11,915 bases of DNA from DATBGO01 sp050011895 (lineage in GTDB: Bacteria > Actinomycetota > Actinomycetes > Streptosporangiales > Streptosporangiaceae), in assembly GCA_050011895.1 (NCBI GenBank), contig JBEKIF010000105.1, positions 1 to 11,915 of the forward strand, read 5' to 3'. This document shows, in pieces, positions 6,293 to 11,915 of the stretch. Position 1 is the stretch's first letter, and each line of letters opens with the position of its first letter. Below the pieces are notes generated by a model. That model did no database searches, was not told the DNA's origin, and worked only from the letters and a program-made list of their open reading frames with translations. The position numbers and the translations under genes are program-made.

Positions 6293-7917
6293 CTACCACG
6301 ATGCGGGCCGGTAGCCCGTGATGGTGACGCTGGCCCGGCTGGCCCAGACCAGCCGGTCGCGCTGACGATCCCAGATCCGGCCCGCCGACGCGGCTGCGGT
6401 CAGGCCGAGCAGCCCGGCAAGCGCAACCGCTGCCTGCGGGCCGATCAGCTGGGCCATGGCACCCGCCGCCACGAAGCCGAGGGCCTGGGCGGCGAGCAGC
6501 CCGGACTGGGCCGAGCCGAGTGCGCCGAGCGCGGCCGGGCGCCCGTCATCCCGCACCGCCCGGCTGAACGCGACGGCCACGACGAGCTGGTAGGCGGTTC
6601 CGGCGCCGGCCAGGGCCCACAGGATGAGTACGACCCACAGCGGCGGTCGTAACGAGCAGAACGCCAGCGGCATGCAGCACAGCATCGCGAGCCAGCCGAC
6701 CAACTGCGTTCTGTCCTCAGGCCTGGTCCCCTTGGTAAAGGCGAAGATTCCGGCGACGGCCCCGGCGGGCATAGCCGCCATCAGCAGGCCCACGGTCAGC
6801 GGACCCCCGCCCAGCGCATGCGCGTAAGGAACCGCGAGGCCCTCAGGGACCACGTAGAACCCTGCCAGACAGCCGAACAGCAGCAGGGTCCGGAGCATCG
6901 GGCTGGTGCGGAAAATGGTGGCTATGCCAGGACCGGTGATCTCGTTGGCGGGTGCTGACCGGGCGTCCGCGTCCGCGCCGCGGCCCGCTGCCTGCTGGGC
7001 CGGTGTCTGGTGGGCCGCTGCCTGCTGGGCCGGTGTCTGGTGGCTCGCTGCCTGCTGGGCCGCCGGGCGATGCCGTACCAAGGCGGCCAGGAACGCCGCG
7101 GAGACGCCGAATGTGGCCGCGTCGATCAGCAGGACCTGGCCGGGCTGCAGGACGGCTAGCCCCGCCGCGCCGAGTAGGAAACCGACTGCCTGGCTGGCCT
7201 GGAAAGTGATCGCCCCGGACGACAGGCCGACGGTGGGTCTTCGCACAGCTGGCGAGGAGTCCTGCAGCATGGCCGCCCGGGCCGCAGAGAACGGCGTGCC
7301 GAGCAGCATCACGGCGAACAGCAGCACGCAGAGCCCGGCCACCGGCAGGCCCGCCAGCGCCAGGCTCGCCACGAGGCCGGCCCGGCCCAGGTCGAGAGCG
7401 ATCATCGCGCTGCGCGGCGGCAGGGCAGCGGTCAGCCTGGACAGGAACTGGCCGCCCAGGACCGGTGGAAGATAGGTCAGCGCATAGGCCAGCGCGGTCA
7501 GGAACGGGGATCTGGTCCGGTCGAAGACTGCGATCGCGATGGCGACCTGCGCGACCAGGTCGCCGGCGGACGACAGGTTCTGCGCGGCCCAAAGCGCGCG
7601 CAATTCACCGAGGGTGATGGTCTTCGGTGAGGGCTGCTGGCCGCTAGCATGCCGCCTGCGCTGCCGGTGCCGTCCGGCAGTTGCGAAGGTGCGAGCGCGG
7701 GCATACCGCCAAGCTGAGGACAGGTAGTGGTCGCCCTTCCGGTCTGGCCGTGCTGCCGCGGCTGGCCGTGCCCCGAGTGGCTGGCTGCCGACGGCGGCTG
7801 GGTGGTCCAGCCGTGGTGCCTGGCCCGGCTGTGATGCTTGGCTCGGCTGCCGGGACCGGCCCGGCTGCCGGGACCGGCCCGGTCGTCCTGGTCGGTTGCC
7901 TGCGGTCGGATGGTCAC
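6293..7917 (-). CDS. MFS transporter with an apparent N-terminal frameshift
   Basis: The hydrophobic core (about 7610 down to 6293) is a full major facilitator superfamily protein, about 12 transmembrane segments. Recognisable parts are LGELRALWAAQNLSSAGDL, FDRTRSPFLTALAYALTYLPP, then LLGTPFSAARAAML and the C-terminal half FYVVPEGLAVPYAHALGGG. It is likely an inner-membrane proton-driven exporter of small molecules; the substrate is unknown. The start is a problem. The core frame is open back to 8509 with ATGs only at 8509, 8287 and 8215, none with a ribosome binding site and all preceding non-coding-looking sequence. A good site (GGAGAG, six bases, GTG at 7917) opens a different frame with strong G/C third-position bias to about 7740, where the core frame takes over. 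A net one-base loss near 7740, a sequencing error, or an unrecognised later start (TTG at 7603) are the options. Confidence 0.8.
6987..7062 (-). repeat. 30-bp tandem repeat encoding a decapeptide repeat in the MFS central loop
   Basis: Two nearly identical 30-bp units (6987-7016 and 7017-7046) are followed by a half unit to 7062. They encode AQQAA(S/A)HQTP repeats in the hydrophilic loop between the two six-helix halves. The 30-bp period keeps the frame, so copy number can vary without breaking the protein. Confidence 0.85.
7845..7880 (-). repeat. 18-bp perfect tandem duplication
   Basis: GGCTGCCGGGACCGGCCC at 7845-7862 is repeated exactly at 7863-7880. It lies in the low-complexity stretch just after the GTG at 7917, in the part of the MFS gene whose frame is uncertain. 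The 18-bp length does not itself change the frame. Confidence 0.85.
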
Positions 7918-7967
7918 GCTTGTCTCTCCTGATGGGGGGGCTGCCGCCCGCCCCGTCCGTAATTCCT

Positions 7968-7997
7968 GCCTGGCTGGGAACGCGTTCCCAGCCAGGC
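7968..7997. promoter_or_regulatory. Perfect 30-bp palindrome upstream of the MFS gene
   Basis: The half-site GCCTGGCTGGGAACG (7968-7982) is followed directly by its exact reverse complement (7983-7997) with no spacer. It ends about 40 bp upstream of the ribosome binding site at 7924-7929. A further half-site-like copy (CGCGTTCCCGGCCA) begins at 7999, 18 bp after the first. A homodimeric repressor operator for the transporter is the simplest reading. A hairpin or cruciform element is the alternative. Confidence 0.55.
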
Positions 7998-8682
7998 GCG
8001 CGTTCCCGGCCACAGGAGTGCTCGCCTCCGGGACCGCCTGCCAACTCGGTGGCCTGGCCGGAATCGGCGGCCGGCTGCGGCCTACAGGCCCGGGGCCGCT
8101 CGTCGTCCTCTTGGACTTCCCTGGTCGGCCGCAGTACCTGGAGCCAGTACGGGCCGCCGGAGTCCTGCCCCAGCGAGCGCGTTAGCGCAGGCGCTGACCC
8201 CCCGCGCCGGCCCATTCCGCCGAAACCTGGCGCCGGGTCACTCTGCCGCCCGCCTGGCAGCAATCGCAGTTGCTGCCCGTTCGTCATGAACCGGCTCGTG
8301 ACAGCCTTGGCGCGAACCGGAACCGGGAGAGGCGGCCGCGGCGTGACCCTGCAAACGGGCTCGCACAGTCCCGGCGGCCGGATTCCGCTGGACAGCAGGA
8401 CCGACCAATAGACGGGTTCGAACCCGGCACCCTCGGCTCGCCCGTCACCTGCGATATCGGAAGGCGGTCGCACCGCCCCCCGCGATGGCCGGACATCGTC
8501 GTCGCTCATTTCCGCCTCTCGCTGGGCCTTGGCGATGCGGTGTGGGTGTCACGGGCGTTGTGCGCCGGTCTTCAGCACTTTGCCCGGACGGTGACATTAA
8601 GTTGTCCTTCCGTTGCATAGAGTGTCGGATAAGCGCACACTCCGCAAGTGGTCTGGCGAGATCGGCGCTGGCGCATAGCGCT
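7998..8682. other. Stretch without a convincing gene
   Basis: The long open frames here lack ribosome binding sites and recognisable domains, and read as arginine/proline/serine-rich GC-driven translations. Visible are a 14-bp palindrome CGGGTTCGAACCCG (8413-8426) that looks like a tRNA T-arm, and a 6-bp inverted repeat GAGTGT/ACACTC (8620-8642). No tRNA can be folded around the T-arm-like piece on either strand. Confidence 0.5.
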
Positions 8683-8712
8683 TTGCCGGTAACGGGGTCT
8701 GTCCCCTATGCT
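8683..8712 (+). promoter_or_regulatory. Sigma-70-like promoter of the tRNA cluster
   Basis: TTGCCG (8683-8688) and TATGCT (8707-8712) are separated by 18 bp. They lie about 50 bp upstream of tRNA-Glu on the same strand, which fits a housekeeping promoter with a short leader. Confidence 0.55.
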
Positions 8713-8765
8713 GGGGCGGTCCCCGACGGCGGGCGCCACGGGCTAACGGCGGCGGAAGCCGTCGA

Positions 8766-8838
8766 GCCCCCATCGTCTAGCGGCCTAGGACACCGCCCTT
8801 TCAAGGCGGCGGCACGGGTTCGAATCCCGTTGGGGGCA
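8766..8838 (+). tRNA. tRNA-Glu (anticodon TTC)
   Basis: Acceptor GCCCCCA pairs with TGGGGGC. The anticodon stem CCGCC/GGCGG closes loop CTTTCAA (anticodon TTC), and the T-loop is TTCGAAT. Discriminator A is at 8838 and CCA is not encoded. It is the first gene of a three-tRNA cluster and is needed for both translation and tetrapyrrole synthesis from glutamyl-tRNA. Confidence 0.95.
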
Positions 8839-8863
8839 CTGCTGGCAGCCGCCAGCGGGGCAT

Positions 8864-8938
8864 GGTCCTGTAGAGCAGCTCGGAGTGCTCGCCACCCTGT
8901 CAAGGTGGAGGTCGCGGGTTCAAATCCCGTCAGGACCG
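8864..8938 (+). tRNA. tRNA-Asp (anticodon GTC)
   Basis: Acceptor GGTCCTG pairs with CAGGACC. The anticodon stem CCACC/GGTGG closes loop CTGTCAA (anticodon GTC), and the T-loop is TTCAAAT. Discriminator G is at 8938 and CCA is not encoded. It lies 25 bp after tRNA-Glu, presumably on the same transcript. Confidence 0.95.
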
Positions 8939-8984
8939 CTCGGTCGGCGACGCCCCGGACCTGCTGGTGCCGGTGCCCGGTCGA

Positions 8985-9058
8985 GGTCAGGTAGCTCAGT
9001 TGGTATGAGCGTCCGCCTGAAAAGCGGAAGGTCGGCGGTTCGACCCCGCCCCTGACCA
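8985..9058 (+). tRNA. tRNA-Phe (anticodon GAA)
   Basis: Acceptor GGTCAGG pairs with CCTGACC. The anticodon stem TCCGC/GCGGA closes loop CTGAAAA (anticodon GAA), and the T-loop is TTCGACC. Discriminator A is at 9058 and is followed by CCA at 9059-9061, unlike the other tRNAs here. It is the last gene of the cluster and abuts the integrase end of a mobile element, so its 3' half is the likely integration site. Confidence 0.95.
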
Positions 9059-9061
9059 CCA
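9020..9061. other. Predicted attachment site within the tRNA-Phe 3' half
   Basis: The integrase gene ends about 47 bp beyond the tRNA-Phe and reads toward it, the usual geometry of a tRNA-integrated actinomycete element. In such elements the att core is the tRNA 3' half, which the element restores on insertion. The second att copy would be to the right of the window, so exact core borders cannot be set. tRNA-Phe is a known site for AICEs such as pMEA100. Confidence 0.5.
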
Positions 9062-9066
9062 CTCTG

Positions 9067-9085
9067 ACCAGGGAATACTCCTGGT
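9067..9085. terminator. Small hairpin between tRNA-Phe and the integrase gene
   Basis: ACCAGG (9067-9072) pairs with CCTGGT (9080-9085) around a 7-base loop. It begins 6 bp past the tRNA's CCA and could end both the tRNA transcript and the convergent rep-xis-int transcript. There is no T-run. Confidence 0.4.
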
Positions 9086-9107
9086 GAAAGATCCTTTAGG
9101 ACCGGCT

Positions 9108-10445
9108 TCAGGTGCCGTCAGTCTCATTTTTAGTCTCATTCGCCGTCCACAGGAACGCGTTCAGCCGGTTGGCGATGTCCCGGCGGAGCCTCGCGGTGAC
9201 GTGCGCGTAGCGCTTGATCATCGCGCTGTTCGACCAGCCCATGACATCCATCACGGCTCGCTCCGGAATGCCCAGAAGCAGCAGAGTGGTCGCGGCTGTG
9301 TGGCGAGCGTCGTGCAGCCGGGCCTCGCGGACGCCTGCTTCTTTGAGCAGCTCTTTCCATTCGTATTGATCGCGGCGTGGGTCTAGCGGCTTGCCGGTGG
9401 GCTGGGCGAACATCCAGCCGCCTTCGTGCCACTCGGTCCCGGCGTGCTCGCGCTCTTGGTCCTGTCGTCTGCGGTGCTCGATGATCAAGATGAAGAGCTG
9501 GTCTGGAAGGGCTATGCCGCGACGGCCAGCTCTTGACTTGACCTCCACTTCAACCAGGCCGCCATCGCGGCGCTTCGGGCACCACCGCGCGTGGCTGATG
9601 CAGTCTGGCCTACACGGCGGCGGGCAGGCCCGCTGATGCCGCTTGCAGTTCTGCGGACAGGGCCTTGTCTTGTGGTAGCGGGCACCGCATGCCTGCGGGT
9701 TATCGCAGCCGTGCTGCCAGGTGCGCCGCTGCAAGCCCTTCATGATCTCCAGTGTCTTGCTCGGCTCGTGCAGTCGGTTCCACTTGAGCGCGAGTGCTTC
9801 GCCCTGGCGCAGGCCCAGAGCGAGGGCGATGACGAACCGCACGCCGTTGCGATTGCTGAGAGCCAGGGTCAGGATGCGGTCCAGTTCCTCTGCCTCGAAG
9901 GGGTCGACTTCGCTGTCTTCGACGCGCGGTGGCTTGGCCAAGGCGACGGGGTTCCTGGCTATGTAGCCGCGCTTGTATGCCTCACCGAATGCGGTACGCG
10001 CAGTTCGGTGTACCTGGTGGGCAGTGCCGGGCCTGAGGCCGTCCTTCTGCATGCGGGCATAGAGCTTCTCGAAATGCTCAGGCTGGATGCGGTCTATCCG
10101 GTGGGCGCCTAGGCCAGGGATCAGGTGCTTGTAGACGGCAGTGCGGTAGCCGACATAGGGCTTGTAGCGCACCGAAGGCTTGGCGACGTGCTCAAGCCAG
10201 TGGGTCAGCCATTTCTCGACTGTCCAAGCCCGGCCGGGCCGGATGACTACACCGTCGTCACGCTGCCGTTCAAGGCGCCGGACCTTAGCGGTGACTTTCG
10301 CCTTCTCCCTCGACATGACGTGCCGCCGGTCAGGGGTTCCGTCATCACGGACGCCCATGGTCACGCGACCGTGCCAGTAGCCGTCTTCTCCCTGGTAGAT
10401 CGTTGACCGGAGATTGGCTTCGCGGCTCGTTTTGCTGCGAGGCAT
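9108..10445 (-). CDS. int: Tyrosine integrase of the AICE
   Basis: The product is 445 residues. The N-terminal part carries an arm-binding region and SAM-like core-binding domain (about 72-165, including WTVEKWLTHWLEHVAKPSV). The catalytic domain shows R213 in ALGLRQGEAL, K303 in EVKSRAGRRGIALP, H378 and R381 in LHDARHTAA, W404 in VMGWSN and nucleophile Y413 in KRYAHV, so all catalytic residues are present. Between R213 and K303 lies an unusual cysteine-rich insertion (about 245-292) with eight Cys and several His, probably zinc-binding; similar insertions occur in other actinobacterial AICE integrases. It catalyses site-specific recombination between element and tRNA-Phe. ATG at 10445 overlaps the xis stop as TGATG and has no ribosome binding site of its own, implying coupled translation. 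Confidence 0.93.
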   Translation of the reverse strand: MPRSKTSREANLRSTIYQGEDGYWHGRVTMGVRDDGTPDRRHVMSREKAKVTAKVRRLERQRDDGVVIRPGRAWTVEKWLTHWLEHVAKPSVRYKPYVGYRTAVYKHLIPGLGAHRIDRIQPEHFEKLYARMQKDGLRPGTAHQVHRTARTAFGEAYKRGYIARNPVALAKPPRVEDSEVDPFEAEELDRILTLALSNRNGVRFVIALALGLRQGEALALKWNRLHEPSKTLEIMKGLQRRTWQHGCDNPQACGARYHKTRPCPQNCKRHQRACPPPCRPDCISHARWCPKRRDGGLVEVEVKSRAGRRGIALPDQLFILIIEHRRRQDQEREHAGTEWHEGGWMFAQPTGKPLDPRRDQYEWKELLKEAGVREARLHDARHTAATTLLLLGIPERAVMDVMGWSNSAMIKRYAHVTARLRRDIANRLNAFLWTANETKNETDGT

Positions 10446-10690
10446 CAGGCTGCCGAATCCGCGGGCTCGCTTAGCTGATGGACGAAGTCCTCAAGTGCTG
10501 CCGGGGTCACTCGGCGCAGTCGGCCTACCTTCACAGATTTCACATTGCCCTGGCGGATGAGCTTGAACATGTGCGATCGGCAGATGCCAATGCGATCGGC
10601 GGCTTCCTCGACCGTCAGGAGCAGGCGCGGTGTTCTCGGCGAGCTATTACGTCCGGCCGTCTCCTGGGTCTGATGGCTAAGCTGCTCCAC
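10445..10690 (-). CDS. xis: Excisionase-like helix-turn-helix protein
   Basis: The product is 81 residues from GTG at 10690, chosen because AAGGAGG (10698-10704) lies seven bases upstream. A GTG at 10714, overlapping the rep stop as GTGA, would add eight residues but lacks a ribosome binding site. Residues about 23-70 are an HTH_17/MerR-like DNA-binding domain: LLLTVEEAADRIGICRS, then HMFKLIRQGNVKSVKVG and RRVTPAALEDFV. Such small proteins bend att DNA and steer the integrase toward excision. Its place between rep and int is the same as in pSAM2. Confidence 0.85.
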   Translation of the reverse strand: MEQLSHQTQETAGRNSSPRTPRLLLTVEEAADRIGICRSHMFKLIRQGNVKSVKVGRLRRVTPAALEDFVHQLSEPADSAA

Positions 10691-10710
10691 TTCAGATCCT
10701 CCTTCCGTCG

Positions 10711-11915
10711 TCACGAAGCAGCGGCTGATTCCTCACGGGCTACGCGCCGGTGCTCTCGGGATCGTGCGGCAGCCGAAAGCGCAAGGAGCGCATCTCCGGT
10801 GGTGCGCCAGCCACGTCCGGCCCATTCGAGGTCGGAGAGCGTGAGGACCGGACGGTCGGCGAGCTGGCGGCCGATGGGGTGCTGTCGGCGCTGCCAGTCG
10901 CGGCGTGCTGCGCGGAGGGCGCGCATGGTGGTGGAGTAGCGGCGGCTTTTGGTGGCGAAGTGGCCGCGGTAGCCGAGCATGTGCGCCCAGCGCCGGAGCG
11001 CCTGGAAGTCCTCGTGCGGGTGTCCGCCGATCTTGAGGCAGGCGCTGATCAGCCGTCCCTGGTGGGTCCGCGGATCGGCGTAGATTTTTGCGTTGTCGGC
11101 GGTGATCCGGCCGGGCGGGATCCCGGCGGGCTCGGTGCTTTTCGTGGCGTATTTCGCCAGGTATGACGCCACTGCGGTGTCGGTGACTTCGCCGTCGCTG
11201 GTGAGGCGGACGACGCGGGGGTCGAGCTGGGCGCCCCAGGTGATGTCCCAGGCACTGGGCTTGGCCGGGTGGCTGACGGTGGCGAACCACGCGGCGGAGG
11301 CGACCTGGCGGATGAGGTCAGCGAGGATGTCGGCGGTGATCACCGGATGTGGCGGGACGGTGCGCTCGGGATGGCTGGGGTCCTGGCCGTCGAGCCGGAA
11401 GATCGCGTGGAAGTGGATCAGGCCGCGGCGCTGGAACTCGGCGACCTTGGCGTAGGAGAGCCGGACGCGGGCGCCATGGGATTTGGCGAGCTTGGCGAGG
11501 CGCCGCCGCAGGGTGATGATCGTGCGGCGCCACAGCTCCGATGCGTGGGCGTTCCAGACGACGGCGGCGTTGTAGTCGTAGCAGTCCGGGCACAGTGGCC
11601 GTCCCAGGCAGGCGTCGGTTTCCTTGTGCCGCTGGCCGCAGGAGATCCGGCGGCCGTGCGGGCAGTAGCTGGCCTTGCGCCGAGGCCGGCACCGGGCGAT
11701 CGATCCGCCGGGCGTGGCGACGCGGGTGTGGACGGGGCCGAAGGAGGGGGCGGTGAAGGTCGCGAACACGCAGGGGTGGATGGCGACGGATTCGGGGACG
11801 CCCTTGCCTCCGGCGAGCCCGGCGCGGATGAGCTGATAGGTGTCGGCGCGGTAGGTCTCGGCGCACGGCGGGCAGACTGAGGCGCGGCGGTCTCCGCATG
11901 GCAGGTAGATCACCT
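10711..11915 (-). CDS. RepSA-like replication initiator, N-terminus beyond the window edge
   Basis: The frame is open from the right edge; 400 residues are visible from a GTG at 11913, which is probably internal because the sequence there (IYLPCGDRR, then CPPC) is mid-domain. Numbering from that GTG, the HUH motif is H167 and H169 in RGLIHFHAIFRLDG, and the tyrosine motif is Y251/Y255 in ASYLAKYATKST. These are the metal site and nicking residues of rolling-circle initiators. Paired cysteines (C6, C14, C17; C84, C92; C102, C108, C111) suggest zinc binding. It should nick the element's double-strand origin to start rolling-circle replication after excision. The stop overlaps an alternative xis start, so the three genes form one operon. 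Confidence 0.87.
   Translation of the reverse strand, partial: VIYLPCGDRRASVCPPCAETYRADTYQLIRAGLAGGKGVPESVAIHPCVFATFTAPSFGPVHTRVATPGGSIARCRPRRKASYCPHGRRISCGQRHKETDACLGRPLCPDCYDYNAAVVWNAHASELWRRTIITLRRRLAKLAKSHGARVRLSYAKVAEFQRRGLIHFHAIFRLDGQDPSHPERTVPPHPVITADILADLIRQVASAAWFATVSHPAKPSAWDITWGAQLDPRVVRLTSDGEVTDTAVASYLAKYATKSTEPAGIPPGRITADNAKIYADPRTHQGRLISACLKIGGHPHEDFQALRRWAHMLGYRGHFATKSRRYSTTMRALRAARRDWQRRQHPIGRQLADRPVLTLSDLEWAGRGWRTTGDALLALSAAARSREHRRVAREESAAAS

Larger units (their letters stand above)
9062..11915 (-). mobile_element. Actinomycete integrative and conjugative element (pSAM2-type), left end
   Basis: Directly after tRNA-Phe come int, xis and rep genes, all on the minus strand and overlapping, as in the repSA-xis-int operon of pSAM2. 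AICEs excise through Int and Xis, replicate by a rolling-circle initiator and transfer double-stranded DNA through a single TraB translocase. The transfer, spread and regulatory genes are not in the window, so completeness is unknown. The right end is cut off. Confidence 0.85.

Noticed and set aside
7896..8411. Plus-strand open frame of 171 codons upstream of the MFS gene
   Set aside because: It has no ribosome binding site or recognisable domain and a composition typical of GC-rich shadow frames.
8395..8470. Possible complete tRNA around TTCGAAC at 8417-8423
   Set aside because: The T-stem fails beyond three pairs and no acceptor or anticodon arm can be folded on either strand.
7918..8509. 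N-terminal extension of about 200 codons of the MFS frame
   Set aside because: It has no domain, no ribosome binding site at any ATG, weak coding bias, and covers the 30-bp palindrome.
8706..9062. Minus-strand open frame of 118 codons across the tRNA cluster (contains GVEPPTFRFSGGRSYQLSYL)
   Set aside because: It is the antisense translation of the three tRNAs, a well-known artefact in protein databases.

Overview
The window is a GC-rich actinobacterial chromosome segment. The base composition, GTG starts, strong third-position G/C bias, the Glu-Asp-Phe tRNA cluster and a pSAM2-type integrative element all point to an actinomycete of the Streptomyces/Streptosporangium/Frankia kind. The genus cannot be fixed from the sequence alone.

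Left part (1-4570). An ankyrin-repeat gene leaves the window at the left edge (minus strand). Next come a gene-poor stretch with two strong inverted repeats, a minus-strand tRNA-Lys(TTT) and a TesB-like acyl-CoA thioesterase. A type IV toxin-antitoxin operon follows on the minus strand: an AbiEi-like antitoxin and an AbiEii-like nucleotidyltransferase overlapping by four bases (GTGA). Upstream of the antitoxin is a nested inverted repeat that could be its autoregulatory operator. Divergent from it is a flavodoxin-domain gene with a perfect ribosome binding site and two DevR/DosR-like boxes spaced two helical turns apart, which suggests hypoxia or redox control.

Middle part (4570-8765). A glutaryl-CoA dehydrogenase (minus) is divergent from a small PspC-domain membrane protein (plus). 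The end of the pspC gene lies inside a roughly 54-bp tandem repeat. A minus-strand MFS transporter follows. Its hydrophobic core is intact, but its N-terminal reading frame appears broken: the best ribosome binding site and start codon sit in a different frame. Upstream of it lie a perfect 30-bp palindrome and about 700 bp with no convincing gene.

Right part (8766-11915). A tRNA-Glu/Asp/Phe cluster with a recognisable promoter ends at tRNA-Phe, and a mobile element starts directly at that tRNA's 3' end. The element reads rep-xis-int on the minus strand: an HUH-type replication initiator cut by the right edge, an excisionase and a tyrosine integrase, all overlapping. This is the conserved replication/excision/integration operon of actinomycete integrative and conjugative elements (AICEs, pSAM2 type). 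The transfer genes and the other att site would lie to the right, outside the window.

Most of this is recognisable biology. The points most worth checking are the AbiE operator architecture, the DevR-like boxes, the 30-bp palindrome with the broken MFS N-terminus, the pspC tandem repeat and the cysteine-rich insertion in the integrase.
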